Shown: positions 1-10,238 of the stretch, in pieces
Layout of the letters: each line of letters starts with the position of its first letter
Position numbering within the stretch: the first letter of the stretch is position 1
Assembly: GCA_019136685.1 (NCBI GenBank)
Contig: JAGVTS010000065.1
Location: 1 to 44,727, forward strand
Direction of reading: 5' to 3'
Length of the DNA stretch: 44,727 nucleotides
From: Bacillota bacterium
GTDB taxonomy: Bacteria; Bacillota; DTU025
The notes under the pieces: generated by a model
Databases searched by the model: none
What the model was told of the DNA's origin: nothing
What the model saw: the letters and a program-made list of their open reading frames with translations, nothing else
Translations under genes and position numbers: made by a program

Positions 1-1
1 C

Positions 2-325
2 ATTGCGCCGGGGATAATGATATCCGCAGAGGCCCTATATGCTCGAGCGGCGCGTCTGCCTCGGGTGGAGCTTGTGAAACCCGAGTCCGTGATAGGCAGG
101 AATACTGTCGCCAGCATGCAGTCGGGAATAGTATTCGGGTTTGTGGGCCAGGTTGATGAGATCGTGCGGAGGATGAAAGAGGAGCTGCACGGAAAGCCCA
201 GGGTAGTCGCTACCGGCGGGCTGGCGGAGATGATCGCGGGCGAGTCGAGCCAGATCGACGAGGTCAACCCGTATCTGACCCTCATTGGCCTGCGAATCTT
301 GTGGGATAGGAATCACGCGTCGTGA
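2..325 (+). CDS. coaX: Type III pantothenate kinase, C-terminal part (cut by window start)
   Basis: This is the last 107 codons of a CoaX-type kinase, which phosphorylates pantothenate in the first step of coenzyme A synthesis. The reading frame is open from base 2 and has no start in the window. The segment [12 protein letters not shown], the [11 protein letters not shown] block and the closing [11 protein letters not shown] motif are typical of the ASKHA-fold type III enzyme. CoaX lies close to dus and lysS genes in many Firmicutes, and dusB and lysS follow here. The assignment is firm; the missing N-terminal half prevents checking the ATP-binding DxGNT motif. Confidence 0.9.
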   Translation: MAPGIMISAEALYARAARLPRVELVKPESVIGRNTVASMQSGIVFGFVGQVDEIVRRMKEELHGKPRVVATGGLAEMIAGESSQIDEVNPYLTLIGLRILWDRNHAS

Positions 326-386
326 TGAGAAACGGGCCGGGCGACCCTGGTGGACCGGCGTGAAATGACAGGAGAGAGATGAGAGA

Positions 387-1709
387 TTGACCAATACGTC
401 ATACAAGCTAGAGAACCCGTCCGGGCAGGACGGCGACGAGGGACCGCCCGGGCCGGACGACCGTGAGCGGGCCGTCTTGGTTGGGCTTGACTCAACGTCC
501 TTGTCGGGCTGGGACATTGAAGAGTCCATGGACGAGCTGGCTCACCTAGTCGACACGGCAGGCGGGCAGGTAGTGGCCAGGATCGTTCAGCGCAAGCAGA
601 GGCCCGACCCCGCTCACTATGTGGGCGAGGGCAAGGCACGCGAAATCGAGATGATGCGTCAGGCCACAGGCGCGGATCTGGTGGTGTTTGACGAGGAACT
701 GAGTCCTGCTCAACAGCGCAATCTGGAGGAGATAGTAAAGTCGAGGGTCATCGACCGCACGCAGCTGATTCTGGACATATTCGCCCAGAGGGCCGCCAGC
801 GCCGAGGGGAAGCTCCAAGTGGAACTGGCCCAGTTACAGTACTGGCTTCCCAGGTTGGCCGGCCGAGGCACAGAGCTATCCCGGTTGGGCGGGGGCATTG
901 GCACGCGCGGACCCGGCGAAACCAGACTCGAGGTGGACCGGCGGACCATTCGCTCACGCATTGCCGCGATCAAACGACAGCTGGACGAGGTGAGGGAGCG
1001 CCGCAGTGTGCAACGGCGCAGGAGACGCAACGCTGACCTCCCGGTAGTGGCTCTGGTAGGCTATACCAACGCGGGGAAGTCAAGCCTGCTCAATGCGATG
1101 ACCGGCGCAGGAGTGCTGGTTGAGGATAGGCTCTTCGCTACTTTGGATCCCACTACCCGCCGGTACACATTGCCTGACGGGCAGGTGCTGTTGCTTACCG
1201 ATACCGTAGGCTTCATCCAGAAACTGCCTCACCAGCTTGTGTTGGCTTTCCGGGCCACACTTGAGGAGCTTTTGGAGGCCGATGTCTTGCTGCATGTGGT
1301 GGATGCGTCACACCCGAAGGCGCCGGAGCATTGCGCGGCGGTCTTCGGCGTGCTCGGTGAAATCGGGGCGGAGGAGCATACCACCATCACAGTGCTGAAC
1401 AAGCGTGATATTGTGGAATCGGCCGCGATGATAGACCGTCTTCAGCACTCGTATCCGCTCAGCGTCGCAGTGTCGGCCATAGCGGGCGAAGGCCTGAGCG
1501 ATCTGGCCCGCATGATATCGGACCAACTAGCTTCGAGGCGCGAGAGAATCGAAGTGGTACTTCCGTTCAACCATCCAGCGCTGAGCCTTATAAGGAAGAG
1601 AGGCAAGGTAGTGTCTGAGGAATACCGAGACGACGGTGTGGCCATCGTTGCGGACGTAGACCGAGCCGTGGCCGGGCAGGTGCGCAAGGCCAGGCAGAGC
1701 AATCAATGA
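387..1709 (+). CDS. hflX: Ribosome-associated GTPase HflX
   Basis: HflX is a GTPase that binds the 50S subunit and splits stalled ribosomes. The 440-residue protein has the HflX N-terminal domain (roughly residues 25-215, with the family block [19 protein letters not shown] near 168-186), then the G domain: Walker [10 protein letters not shown] at 225-233, switch II DTVGF at 272-276, and NKRD near 340. The TTG start at 387 is chosen because AGGAGAG lies at 370-376, about 10 bases upstream. The stop overlaps the dusB start by four bases (ATGA), so the two are probably translationally coupled. Confidence 0.93.
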   Translation: MTNTSYKLENPSGQDGDEGPPGPDDRERAVLVGLDSTSLSGWDIEESMDELAHLVDTAGGQVVARIVQRKQRPDPAHYVGEGKAREIEMMRQATGADLVVFDEELSPAQQRNLEEIVKSRVIDRTQLILDIFAQRAASAEGKLQVELAQLQYWLPRLAGRGTELSRLGGGIGTRGPGETRLEVDRRTIRSRIAAIKRQLDEVRERRSVQRRRRRNADLPVVALVGYTNAGKSSLLNAMTGAGVLVEDRLFATLDPTTRRYTLPDGQVLLLTDTVGFIQKLPHQLVLAFRATLEELLEADVLLHVVDASHPKAPEHCAAVFGVLGEIGAEEHTTITVLNKRDIVESAAMIDRLQHSYPLSVAVSAIAGEGLSDLARMISDQLASRRERIEVVLPFNHPALSLIRKRGKVVSEEYRDDGVAIVADVDRAVAGQVRKARQSNQ

Positions 1710-2713
1710 CCTCACGGCGACGTACGGCCCTCGGGTTTGATATCGCCCGCGTTCGAATCGCCAACCGGCTGGTGCTGGCGCCCATGGCCGGAGTGTGCGA
1801 TGCCCCTTTCAGACGAATATGCAAAGAGATGGGCTGTGGGCTGGTCTACACTGAGATGATCAGCGCCATGGCCCTTGTGCATGACAATCGCCGTACCCTG
1901 GAGATGATCCAGATCTTCGATGACGAGCGCCCTGTGGTTGTTCAGCTGTTCGGATCGGATCCGGACGTGATGGCGCGTGCAGCCGCCACTCTGGAACGGC
2001 TTGGCGCCGACATCTTGGACATTAACATGGGCTGTCCGGCTCCCAAGGTCGTACGCAGTGGGGAAGGCGCGGCGCTCATGTGCCGGCCCGGGCTGGCATG
2101 GGAGATTGTGCGCGCCGTGAGGGCGGCGTGCACTGTGCCGGTAACCGTCAAGATCCGTAAAGGATGGGATGCGGAGACGGCCAATGCGGTGGAATTCGCC
2201 GTGGGCTGTGTGGAAGCGGGCGCCGATGGCGTGGCGGTGCATGGGCGGACCAGGGCCGAAGGGTACAGCGGCGCTGCCGATTGGTCGGTGATAACCCGCG
2301 TGGCGCAGGCTGTGCCGGTGCCTGTTCTCGGCAACGGAGACGTCGATTCGCCGGAGGCGGCTGCCAGGATGCTGGACGAAACGGGCTGCGCGGCTGTGAT
2401 GGTGGGCCGCGGGGCTCTGGGCAATCCGTGGATCTTTCGGCGTGCACTCAGTTACCTATCCACTGGGCAACTCCTGCCCGAACCCGAACCTTGCGAGAGA
2501 ATAGCCATGGCCATGCGACATCTCAGTGATGTTGCCGCCTTCAAAGGCGATGAGGCGGCCGCCAGTCAGATGCGCAAACACCTTGCCTGGTACGTGCGAG
2601 GGCTCAGGGGCGCGGCGCGGGTACGTGAAGCCATCATGGCTGCGCCCACGGTATCGGCCCTGCAAGGCGTGCTCGCAGAGTACCTGCTTGTGTTCGCTCA
2701 CGGCCAATGCTAG
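1706..2713 (+). CDS. dusB: tRNA-dihydrouridine synthase (DusB family)
   Basis: This is an FMN-dependent enzyme that reduces specific uridines of the tRNA D-loop to dihydrouridine. The 335-residue length is normal. Visible family features are [13 protein letters not shown] near residue 24, the catalytic cysteine C110 in the motif [31 protein letters not shown] and the phosphate-binding GRGALGNPW. The ATG start overlaps the hflX stop. Dus genes next to greA and lysS are common in Firmicutes, which matches the local order. Confidence 0.93.
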   Translation: MTSRRRTALGFDIARVRIANRLVLAPMAGVCDAPFRRICKEMGCGLVYTEMISAMALVHDNRRTLEMIQIFDDERPVVVQLFGSDPDVMARAAATLERLGADILDINMGCPAPKVVRSGEGAALMCRPGLAWEIVRAVRAACTVPVTVKIRKGWDAETANAVEFAVGCVEAGADGVAVHGRTRAEGYSGAADWSVITRVAQAVPVPVLGNGDVDSPEAAARMLDETGCAAVMVGRGALGNPWIFRRALSYLSTGQLLPEPEPCERIAMAMRHLSDVAAFKGDEAAASQMRKHLAWYVRGLRGAARVREAIMAAPTVSALQGVLAEYLLVFAHGQC

Positions 2714-2716
2714 AAT
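2688..2716 (+). promoter_or_regulatory. Possible promoter for the HTH regulator pair
   Basis: TTGTGT at 2688-2693 and TAGAAT at 2711-2716 are 17 bases apart, within the end of dusB. The -10 matches consensus at 5 of 6 positions; the -35 is weak. Transcription would start near 2723, which argues against a GTG start there. Confidence 0.4.
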
Positions 2717-2725
2717 CAGAGTGTG

Positions 2726-2737
2726 CACAGTTCTGTG
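2726..2737 (+). promoter_or_regulatory. Palindrome, possible operator
   Basis: CACAGTTCTGTG is an inverted repeat of two perfect 5-base arms with two bases between. It lies just downstream of the candidate -10 box and 30 bases before the start of an HTH gene, a usual place for autoregulation. The function is inferred from position only. Confidence 0.35.
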
Positions 2738-2767
2738 AACATATCACCCCGAGGGAAGGTGGCCTCG

Positions 2768-3304
2768 ATGGCTCTGGTCCGCGTAGGAGATAAGGTCATC
2801 GACCGCGACAAGATCGATCGCGCCCTTGACAGGCTGTTCGAGCTGCGGCAGAACGGACTTTCCCAGGCAGAGGCGGCTGCTCGAGTGGGCATCGACAGAT
2901 CTTTCGTCTCACGTATCGAGAACCTTGGCGAAGTGCGCAAGGGAAAGCGGGTCGTCCTAATCGGTTTCCCAGTCGGCAACAAGGCCGAGATCGAGGCGGT
3001 TGCCCGAAGCGCGGGCGTTGACTACACGTGGCTAATGAACGACGAGGAACGCTGGGCATATGTGCAGGATCGGTCAGGCATCGAACTTCTGAACGATGTG
3101 GTGCGCGAGATATCCGGCTTGCAGCAGTATGACCAGGTCATCTTTCTGGGCTCGGACTTTCGGGTACGCCTTATCGAAGCCATCCTAGGCGACAAGGTCA
3201 CCAGCGTGGTGATTGGCCGGTCGCCCATCCATGGGGATGTCGAGGTCGATCCTCACGAGATTTCGGCTGTTATAGCGGCCGTGCGAGGAGGCGCTGACCA
3301 GTGA
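2768..3304 (+). CDS. XRE-type helix-turn-helix regulator
   Basis: A 178-residue protein with a helix-turn-helix at about residues 31-52 (GLSQAEAAARVG followed by SFVSRIENLG), so it probably binds DNA. The C-terminal two thirds contain FLGSDFRVRLIEAILGDKV and look like an alpha/beta domain of unknown role. I place the start at ATG 2768 because a purine-rich GGGAAGGTGG tract precedes it. A GTG 45 bases upstream has no ribosome site and would coincide with the predicted transcript start. The gene overlaps the next by four bases (GTGA), so the two proteins probably act together. Confidence 0.72.
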   Translation: MALVRVGDKVIDRDKIDRALDRLFELRQNGLSQAEAAARVGIDRSFVSRIENLGEVRKGKRVVLIGFPVGNKAEIEAVARSAGVDYTWLMNDEERWAYVQDRSGIELLNDVVREISGLQQYDQVIFLGSDFRVRLIEAILGDKVTSVVIGRSPIHGDVEVDPHEISAVIAAVRGGADQ

Positions 3305-4221
3305 AGCATATCGTGAGTGTAAGCATCGGCTCATCAGAGCGCAACCATTCAGCCCACGTCACGATGCTGGGCCAGGACTATCTGGTTGAGCGGATCGGGA
3401 CAGACGGCGACATAGATCGGGCCATTGATCTCATACGCGAGATGGATGGCAAGGTGGACGCGTTTGGAATGGGCGGGATAGACCTGTACATGGCGGGCGT
3501 CGGCAAGAAGTATGTGTTCAGGGATGCGAAGAAGATCGCTCGCGCTGCGCAGAAGACTCCGCTCGTCGACGGCACGGGGCTCAAGAGCACGCTGGAGTAC
3601 AGAGTAGTAAAGTACGCGGCCGATGTGGAGAAGCTGCCTATCACAGGGAAGCCCGCACTTGTGGTGTGCGCCATCGACAGAATTGGCATGGGAGTGGCCT
3701 TTGAGGAGCTTGGTTGCCGCGTCACCTATGGAGACCTGATGTACGCTCTCGGGATACCCATTCCGGTTCATTCACTGAAGTGGATATACCGCTTGGCGCC
3801 GATCATCATGCCGATAGCCACTCAACTGCCATTCGAGTGGCTGTACCCAACGGGCAAGGGCCAGACCACACAGGATCCGAAAGCATCGGCCAAGTATGCG
3901 AGGTTGTATGAAGACTCCGACGTCATCGCGGGCGATTTCCATTTCATCCGCAAGTACCTCCCCGACCGGATCGACGGCAAGATCATAATCACCAACACCG
4001 TTACCTCCAAGGACGTTGAGGAACTGGGAAGGCGCGGGGCGAGCGTGCTGGTGACCACCACCCCCGAGATCGAGGGGCGTTCCTTCGGCACGAACGTGCT
4101 CGAGGCTATCCTGGTCACGCTGATCAAGAAGCCGGTCGACGACATCACAGAGAAGGACTACTTCGACATGCTGGACAAACTCGAGATCAAGCCGCGGGTA
4201 GTCAGGTACGCGCAGCCCTAG
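3301..4221 (+). CDS. Conserved protein often annotated as quinate 5-dehydrogenase
   Basis: A 306-residue protein beginning at a GTG inside the stop of the HTH gene. It resembles a Firmicutes family that databases label quinate 5-dehydrogenase, but I see no feature that proves this activity. Visible segments include FGMGGIDLYMAGVGKKY near residue 56, VVCAIDRIGMG near 120 and a late ITNTVTSKDVEELGRRG block that could belong to a Rossmann-like fold. There is no signal peptide or membrane segment. Coupling with an HTH protein suggests a regulator and its ligand-sensing or enzymatic partner. The product name should be treated as provisional. Confidence 0.6.
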   Translation: MKHIVSVSIGSSERNHSAHVTMLGQDYLVERIGTDGDIDRAIDLIREMDGKVDAFGMGGIDLYMAGVGKKYVFRDAKKIARAAQKTPLVDGTGLKSTLEYRVVKYAADVEKLPITGKPALVVCAIDRIGMGVAFEELGCRVTYGDLMYALGIPIPVHSLKWIYRLAPIIMPIATQLPFEWLYPTGKGQTTQDPKASAKYARLYEDSDVIAGDFHFIRKYLPDRIDGKIIITNTVTSKDVEELGRRGASVLVTTTPEIEGRSFGTNVLEAILVTLIKKPVDDITEKDYFDMLDKLEIKPRVVRYAQP

Positions 4222-4276
4222 GCCCGGCAACCGCTCGGGCTGACGCAGCGAATCAGCCTCGAAGGCACTTTTATGA

Positions 4277-4320
4277 GGCAAGCTGACCGGCTTGACAACC
4301 CGGGGTCAGCTTGCCATAAT
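4277..4320 (+). promoter_or_regulatory. greA promoter embedded in a 12-bp inverted repeat
   Basis: A consensus -35 TTGACA (4292-4297) and CATAAT (4315-4320) are separated by 17 bases. The -35 lies in the 15-base space between two perfect 12-base arms, GGCAAGCTGACC at 4277-4288 and GGTCAGCTTGCC at 4304-4315. The right arm fills the spacer and touches the -10. A repressor site or a structured 3' end of the upstream transcript are both possible; there is no T-run. Confidence 0.6.
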
Positions 4321-4333
4321 ATTGGCGTGACTT

Positions 4334-4357
4334 GTGGCGGGTGCGCCATCTTTTTTT
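4334..4357 (+). terminator. Intrinsic terminator in the greA leader (possible attenuator)
   Basis: TGGCG (4335-4339) and CGCCA (4344-4348) form a short hairpin with a four-base loop, extendable by a G-U pair, followed by TC and seven T residues at 4351-4357. It begins only about 7 bases after the predicted transcription start of the greA promoter and more than 100 bases before the greA start codon. Confidence 0.6.
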
Positions 4358-4475
4358 CGCTGTGCGGGGTACGCGGACTTCACAGGCTCGAATCCAGGCG
4401 CATGAGCGCGAATAGAATGGGTAACGCTCCCGGGCGGCGTGCCCGGAGATGACGTTCGAGGAGGAACGGACTGTG

Positions 4476-4952
4476 ATGCCTGACAAGGAAGTTATCTTGA
4501 CTCCTGAAGGGCTGATGAATCTTGAGAAGGAACTCGAGTACCTCCGGACGATCAAGCGCCGCGAGGTCGCGGACCGGATCAAGCAGGCCATAGAGTTTGG
4601 TGACATCACCGACAACTCTGAGTATGAGGACGCCAAGAATGAGCAGGCATTCGTGGAGGGTCGCATAGCGACGCTCGAGAAGATGCTCAGAAATGCCAGG
4701 CTCATTGAAGGACCCGACGGTGACCATGACGAAGTTGCTGTGGGGTCCCGTGTAGTCTTGAAGGACCTTGACCTTGGTGATGTCGAGGAATACACGATTG
4801 TGGGTTCTGCCGAGGCTAACCCCAGCAAACAGAGGATATCCAACGAGTCCCCGGTCGGCCGCGCGGTGCTGGGCAAGGCGGTGGGGAGCGTTGTGGAGGT
4901 GCTTGTGCCGGCAGGGACCGTCAAGTACCAGGTATTACAGATTGCAAGGTGA
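4476..4952 (+). CDS. greA: Transcription elongation factor GreA
   Basis: GreA rescues backtracked RNA polymerase by stimulating transcript cleavage. The 158-residue product has the usual coiled-coil N domain with the acidic tip (ITDNSEYEDAKNEQ near residues 39-52) and the C-terminal FKBP-like domain ending in SPVGRAVLGK and a VPAG turn. ATG 4476 is chosen because the strong GAGGAGG at 4458-4464 lies before it and GreA proteins normally begin just before KEVILTPEG. An in-frame ATG at 4449 would place that site inside the gene; GTG 4473 is an alternative. lysS follows 10 bases later. Confidence 0.95.
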   Translation: MPDKEVILTPEGLMNLEKELEYLRTIKRREVADRIKQAIEFGDITDNSEYEDAKNEQAFVEGRIATLEKMLRNARLIEGPDGDHDEVAVGSRVVLKDLDLGDVEEYTIVGSAEANPSKQRISNESPVGRAVLGKAVGSVVEVLVPAGTVKYQVLQIAR

Positions 4953-4959
4953 GTGTTGA

Positions 4960-6447
<1,488 letters not shown>

Positions 6448-6454
6448 CGAGGCG

Positions 6455-7192
6455 ATGAGTGTGCGCATACTCGTCTATGATGACTATGCAAAGATGAGTG
6501 CCGCTGCCGCTAGGCATGTCGCGTCCCGTGTGAATGCCCGGCCCGGCGTTGTGCTGGGGCTGGCCACCGGATCGACCCCGGTCGGGATGTACGCCGAGCT
6601 AATTGAGCTCCACCGGCGAGAGGGGCTTGATTTTTCCAGGGTCACCACTTTCAATCTCGACGAGTATTGTGGCCTCGATGCCGACGATCCTCGAAGCTAC
6701 GACCGGTTCATGTGGGAGCATCTGTTTGCCCACGTGAATTTGGAACGCACGCGAACCCACGTTCCTTACGGGGCGGCCCGCGATCCAGAGGCCGAGTGCA
6801 TCAGGTACGAGGAGATGATCCGGGCGGCAGGCGGAATCGACCTGCAGGTGCTAGGCATAGGCATGAACGGCCACATCGGGTTCAATGAACCCGGGTCTGC
6901 GTCCAACTCCCGTACTCGTGTTGTACGACTGGCAGAGCAGACTGTGCAGGTCAACCGGGCCAAGGCCGAGGCGGAGGAACTGCCGGCATTTGCCCTGTCG
7001 ATGGGGATGGGCACGATAATGGACGCACGCGAGATAGTGCTGCTAGCCAACGGGGACGCCAAGGCCGACATAATCCGTCAGGCTATCCAGGGGCCTGTTA
7101 CCCCCGATGTTCCCGCATCCATCCTCCAGCGGCATCCGGACGTAACTGTCTTTCTTGACAAGCCTGCGGCCAAGCTGCTCGAACTTGATTGA
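6455..7192 (+). CDS. nagB: Glucosamine-6-phosphate deaminase
   Basis: NagB converts glucosamine-6-phosphate to fructose-6-phosphate and ammonia, feeding amino sugars from cell wall or chitin into glycolysis. The 245-residue protein shows the family motifs GLATGSTPVGMY near residue 32, TFNLDEYCGL near 65 and GIGMNGHIGFNEPGS near 132, including the catalytic Asp, His and Glu. No nagA deacetylase is nearby. Its stop codon lies inside the promoter of the following tRNA gene. Confidence 0.95.
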   Translation: MSVRILVYDDYAKMSAAAARHVASRVNARPGVVLGLATGSTPVGMYAELIELHRREGLDFSRVTTFNLDEYCGLDADDPRSYDRFMWEHLFAHVNLERTRTHVPYGAARDPEAECIRYEEMIRAAGGIDLQVLGIGMNGHIGFNEPGSASNSRTRVVRLAEQTVQVNRAKAEAEELPAFALSMGMGTIMDAREIVLLANGDAKADIIRQAIQGPVTPDVPASILQRHPDVTVFLDKPAAKLLELD

Positions 7193-7217
7193 CGCGCTCT
7201 GTTTGGTGTGGTAACAT
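7189..7217 (+). promoter_or_regulatory. Promoter for tRNA-Ala
   Basis: TTGACG (7189-7194) and TAACAT (7212-7217) are 17 bases apart, and the tRNA starts 21 bases after the -10 box. The -35 overlaps the nagB stop codon. Confidence 0.7.
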
Positions 7218-7238
7218 AGCAGTTGCCGCAAGTTCGAT

Positions 7239-7314
7239 GGGCCCGTAGCTCAGCTGGGAGAGCGCTAGAATCGCACTCTAGAGGTCGCGCGTTCGATCCG
7301 CGTCGGGTCCACCA
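7239..7314 (+). tRNA. tRNA-Ala (anticodon CGC)
   Basis: A complete 76-base cloverleaf: acceptor GGGCCCG pairs with CGGGTCC, the anticodon stem CTAGA/TCTAG holds loop ATCGCAC, and the TTCGATC arm and encoded CCA are present. The third acceptor pair is G-U, the main identity element of alanine tRNAs, which supports the reading of the anticodon. It decodes GCG. Confidence 0.95.
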
Positions 7315-7337
7315 ATCAGTCTATACCTCATTTTCTT

Positions 7338-7368
7338 CCGGCGGGGGCACTGCTTTCGCCGGGTTTTT
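7338..7368 (+). terminator. Terminator after tRNA-Ala
   Basis: CCGGCG (7338-7343) pairs with CGCCGG (7357-7362) around a 13-base loop, followed by GTTTTT. Confidence 0.65.
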
Positions 7369-7402
7369 CATGTACGGCCTGAGAATCATGTAGCAAAAAC
7401 CA

Positions 7403-7431
7403 TTGTATAGCTTCATTTCATCGTGTACAAT
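7403..7431 (+). promoter_or_regulatory. Promoter for the ferredoxin gene
   Basis: TTGTAT (7403-7408) and TACAAT (7426-7431) with 17-base spacing, 36 bases before the ferredoxin start. Confidence 0.7.
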
Positions 7432-7466
7432 AGGGCAGGTATTATACCTCGGAAGGAGGGCCTTAA

Positions 7467-7637
<171 letters not shown>

Positions 7638-7662
7638 CAACCGCATTACTGTGCTTTTCGGG

Positions 7663-7706
7663 CAATGGGCTCCTCACCGTGTGTAGAGGAGTCCATTGGT
7701 TTGTGT
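7663..7706 (+). terminator. Strong hairpin after ferredoxin, probable terminator
   Basis: A 13-pair stem with one G-U pair, 7663-7675 with 7686-7698, loop of 10 bases, then GTTTGTGT. The T-rich tail is interrupted by G; the minus-strand terminator at 25241-25272 has the same TTTGTGT tail. Confidence 0.65.
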
Positions 7707-7761
7707 ATGGATGGGCGCGCCTGGCTCGGCCGCGCTCGCATTTCCGGTTCCTGGCTGAGGT

Positions 7762-7790
7762 TGTGCGCGCGGCGTCAGTGTAGTAAAATG
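7762..7790 (+). promoter_or_regulatory. Probable pdxS promoter
   Basis: TTGTGC (7762-7767) and TAAAAT (7785-7790) are 17 bases apart, 36 bases before the pdxS start. Confidence 0.55.
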
Positions 7791-7826
7791 AATGTTGGAT
7801 TTCGGCGCTTGGGAGGTTATCGTCTT

Positions 7827-8723
7827 ATGAGTATACATGCTTTGGAAGATAGCGCCTACGCGGTCAAGGTGGACTTCATAGGCAGGCTCAAGGGCGGAGT
7901 GATCATGGATGTCACAACGCCGGAGCAGGCCAGAATTGCCGAAGGCGCGGGCGCCGTTGCAGTAATGGCCCTCGAGCGCGTTCCCGCTGACATTCGTGCA
8001 ACCGGCGGTGTCGCCAGAATGGCCGACCCCGTCATTATAGAAGCCATAAAGAATGCAGTGGGCATACCCGTCATGGCTAAGGCGCGCATCGGGCATTTCG
8101 TGGAGGCGCAGGTGTTGGAGGCCCTGGGCGTTGATTGCGTAGACGAGAGCGAGGTTCTCACGCCGGCCGATGAGAGATTCCACATCGATAAGCACGCCTT
8201 CAAGACCCCGTTTGTGTGTGGATGCCGAAACCTGGGCGAGGCACTGCGCCGCATAGGCGAGGGCGCTGCGATGATGCGCACCAAGGGCGAGGCGGGAACG
8301 GGCGACATAGTAGAAGCAGTGCGACATATGAGGCAGGTTAACGAGGATATCCGGCGACTCCACAGCATGCCCCGGGAAGAGTTGATGACTGTCGCAAAAG
8401 AGATGGGTGCGCCCTATGACCTGGTGGTCTGGGTGGCTCGAGAAGGCAAGCTCCCCGTGGCCAACTTCGCTGCGGGAGGAGTGGCCACGCCGGCCGATGC
8501 GGCATTGATGATGCAACTCGGGGCAGACGGCGTGTTCGTAGGCTCCGGCATATTCAAGTCGGAGAACCCGGAGGCACGCGCTCAAGCGATCGTTCAGGCT
8601 GTCGCTCACTACAATGATCCCGAGGCGCTCGCGCGGGTGTCGAAAGGGCTGGGCGAGGCGATGAGGGGAATCGATGCCTCCTCGATGGCCGAGGCCGACA
8701 AGATACAGGGCAGGGGCTGGTAG
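7827..8723 (+). CDS. pdxS: Pyridoxal 5'-phosphate synthase, synthase subunit PdxS
   Basis: PdxS builds PLP from ribose 5-phosphate, glyceraldehyde 3-phosphate and ammonia supplied by the glutaminase PdxT. The 298-residue TIM barrel has both catalytic lysines, K85 in VMAKARIGH and K153 in [10 protein letters not shown]. The start is set at ATG 7827, with GGGAGG at 7811-7816 and the expected family N-terminus. The frame is open back to 7665, but that extension runs through the ferredoxin terminator. pdxT, normally next, is missing; a glyA gene for a PLP enzyme takes its place. Confidence 0.95.
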   Translation: MSIHALEDSAYAVKVDFIGRLKGGVIMDVTTPEQARIAEGAGAVAVMALERVPADIRATGGVARMADPVIIEAIKNAVGIPVMAKARIGHFVEAQVLEALGVDCVDESEVLTPADERFHIDKHAFKTPFVCGCRNLGEALRRIGEGAAMMRTKGEAGTGDIVEAVRHMRQVNEDIRRLHSMPREELMTVAKEMGAPYDLVVWVAREGKLPVANFAAGGVATPADAALMMQLGADGVFVGSGIFKSENPEARAQAIVQAVAHYNDPEALARVSKGLGEAMRGIDASSMAEADKIQGRGW

Positions 8724-8734
8724 CGCCCACTGAC

Positions 8735-8777
8735 CGGCAGCGTCTCCTGCCGCCGTTGTACCTTTCAGGTTCGGCGG
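8735..8777 (+). promoter_or_regulatory. Two overlapping hairpins in the pdxS-glyA gap
   Basis: CGGCAG/CTGCCG (8735-8740 with 8747-8752) and CCGCCG/CGGCGG (8750-8755 with 8772-8777, with an inner ACCT/AGGT) share bases 8750-8752, so they compete at the edge. No T-run follows. This may be a processing or attenuation structure. I do not recognise a known riboswitch. Confidence 0.35.
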
Positions 8778-8807
8778 GGTGGAGCATTCGAAGGTGAGGG
8801 TGAAGCG

Positions 8808-10067
8808 ATGTTTGATCATGTCAGGCGGGAGGACCCAGAGCTGGCTCGCGCGATTTTCGATGAGATCCGCAGGCAGAATGGGAAGATAGAGCTGATTGCG
8901 TCTGAGAATTTCGTGAGCAGGGCGGTCCTTGAAGCTCTCGGCACGCCGCTTACAAACAAGTATGCCGAAGGATACCCGGGCAAGAGATACTACGGCGGCT
9001 GCGAGTACGTCGATGTAGCTGAGAACCTGGCCATAGAGCGGGCGAAGAGGCTGTTCGGAGCGGATCATGTCAACGTTCAGCCGCATTCGGGAGCTCAAGC
9101 CAACACGGCGGTCTACTTTGCGGCTCTGGCGCCGGGCGATGTTGTACTTGGCATGAACCTGACGCATGGAGGACACCTGACCCACGGCATGCATCTGAAC
9201 TTATCGGGTAAGTACTTCAAGTTCATCCCGTACGGCGTTAGGTCCGACGATCAGCGGATCGACTACGATGAGCTGGAGAGACTTGCCCGCGAACATTCAC
9301 CCAAGATGATTGTGGCCGGGGCTAGCGCGTACCCGAGGATCATCGATTTCGAAAGAATCGGCAGAATCGCCAAGAGTGTGGGCGCGCTTCTTATGGTAGA
9401 CATGGCTCACATCGCAGGGCTCGTTGCGGCGGGTCTTCATCCTGACCCTGTTCCGCATGCGGATTTTGTGACCACCACTACCCACAAGACCCTGCGCGGA
9501 CCGCGGGGCGGCATGATACTCTGCACTGCCAAGTGGGCGAAGAGAATCGACTCTGCAGTCTTCCCGGGTACCCAGGGCGGACCGCTGATGCACGTCATCG
9601 CCGCCAAGGCAGTCGCGTTTGGGGAGGCCTTGCGGCCCGAATTCGGGGATTACCAGAGGCAGATAGTCGCCAATGCCGTGGCGCTCGCGGATGCGCTTGT
9701 GGAGCGTGGATGGAAGCTGGTTTCCGGAGGAACCGACAACCACCTAATGTTGATGGATCTGCGCAGCGCCGGCATAACCGGCAAGGCTGCTGAAGAGGCT
9801 CTCGATTCCGTGGGCATTACCGTCAATAAGAACACGGTTCCGTTCGACCCCGAAAAACCTTTCATAACGAGCGGCGTCAGGATTGGCACTCCTGCCGTTA
9901 CCACGCGCGGCATGAAGGAACCCCAGATGTGTGTGATTGCGTCGCTCATCGACGGGACGCTGAGGCACATCGGATCTCCCGATGCATTGGCCCAAGTGTC
10001 GCGGCAGGTGGATGAGCTTGTTGCCGATTTCCCGCTCTACTCGGAGCTTATCGCTGCCACCGAGTAG
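8808..10067 (+). CDS. glyA: Serine hydroxymethyltransferase
   Basis: A PLP enzyme that interconverts serine and glycine and loads one-carbon units onto tetrahydrofolate. The 419-residue protein has the PLP-binding lysine K227 in [14 protein letters not shown] and the early motif [17 protein letters not shown] precedes ATG 8808. Placement after pdxS puts a heavy PLP user next to the PLP source. It may be read through from pdxS across a short hairpin-containing gap. Confidence 0.97.
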   Translation: MFDHVRREDPELARAIFDEIRRQNGKIELIASENFVSRAVLEALGTPLTNKYAEGYPGKRYYGGCEYVDVAENLAIERAKRLFGADHVNVQPHSGAQANTAVYFAALAPGDVVLGMNLTHGGHLTHGMHLNLSGKYFKFIPYGVRSDDQRIDYDELERLAREHSPKMIVAGASAYPRIIDFERIGRIAKSVGALLMVDMAHIAGLVAAGLHPDPVPHADFVTTTTHKTLRGPRGGMILCTAKWAKRIDSAVFPGTQGGPLMHVIAAKAVAFGEALRPEFGDYQRQIVANAVALADALVERGWKLVSGGTDNHLMLMDLRSAGITGKAAEEALDSVGITVNKNTVPFDPEKPFITSGVRIGTPAVTTRGMKEPQMCVIASLIDGTLRHIGSPDALAQVSRQVDELVADFPLYSELIAATE

Positions 10068-10133
10068 CGGCTGGTGTATTGTGAAGCGTGTCACGGCATT
10101 GTCAAGCACGGTCGATGTCGACTTGAGATGATC

Positions 10134-10157
10134 CATGCCGCGGGCTTCCGCGGCATG
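10134..10157. other. Perfect 10-bp hairpin between glyA and porG
   Basis: CATGCCGCGG and CCGCGGCATG flank a four-base loop. No T-run follows on either strand, so it may be a factor-assisted terminator or an RNA-stability element at the border between glyA and the por operon. Confidence 0.5.
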
Positions 10158-10238
10158 ATCTATATAGCTGTACAGGCTGATCACATTTGACTCCGGTCAG
10201 TCATGTATGGCCGAACAGAACGAAGGGGGAGAAACATC

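Noticed and set aside
7665..7826. N-terminal extension of PdxS by 54 codons
   Set aside because: The extension starts inside a 13-base terminator hairpin, crosses a promoter and is not found in PdxS proteins.
7674..9194. A 506-codon open frame on the minus strand opposite pdxS and glyA
   Set aside because: It runs antisense to two certain enzymes and across their gap, has no recognisable domain and is explained by codon bias in GC-rich DNA.
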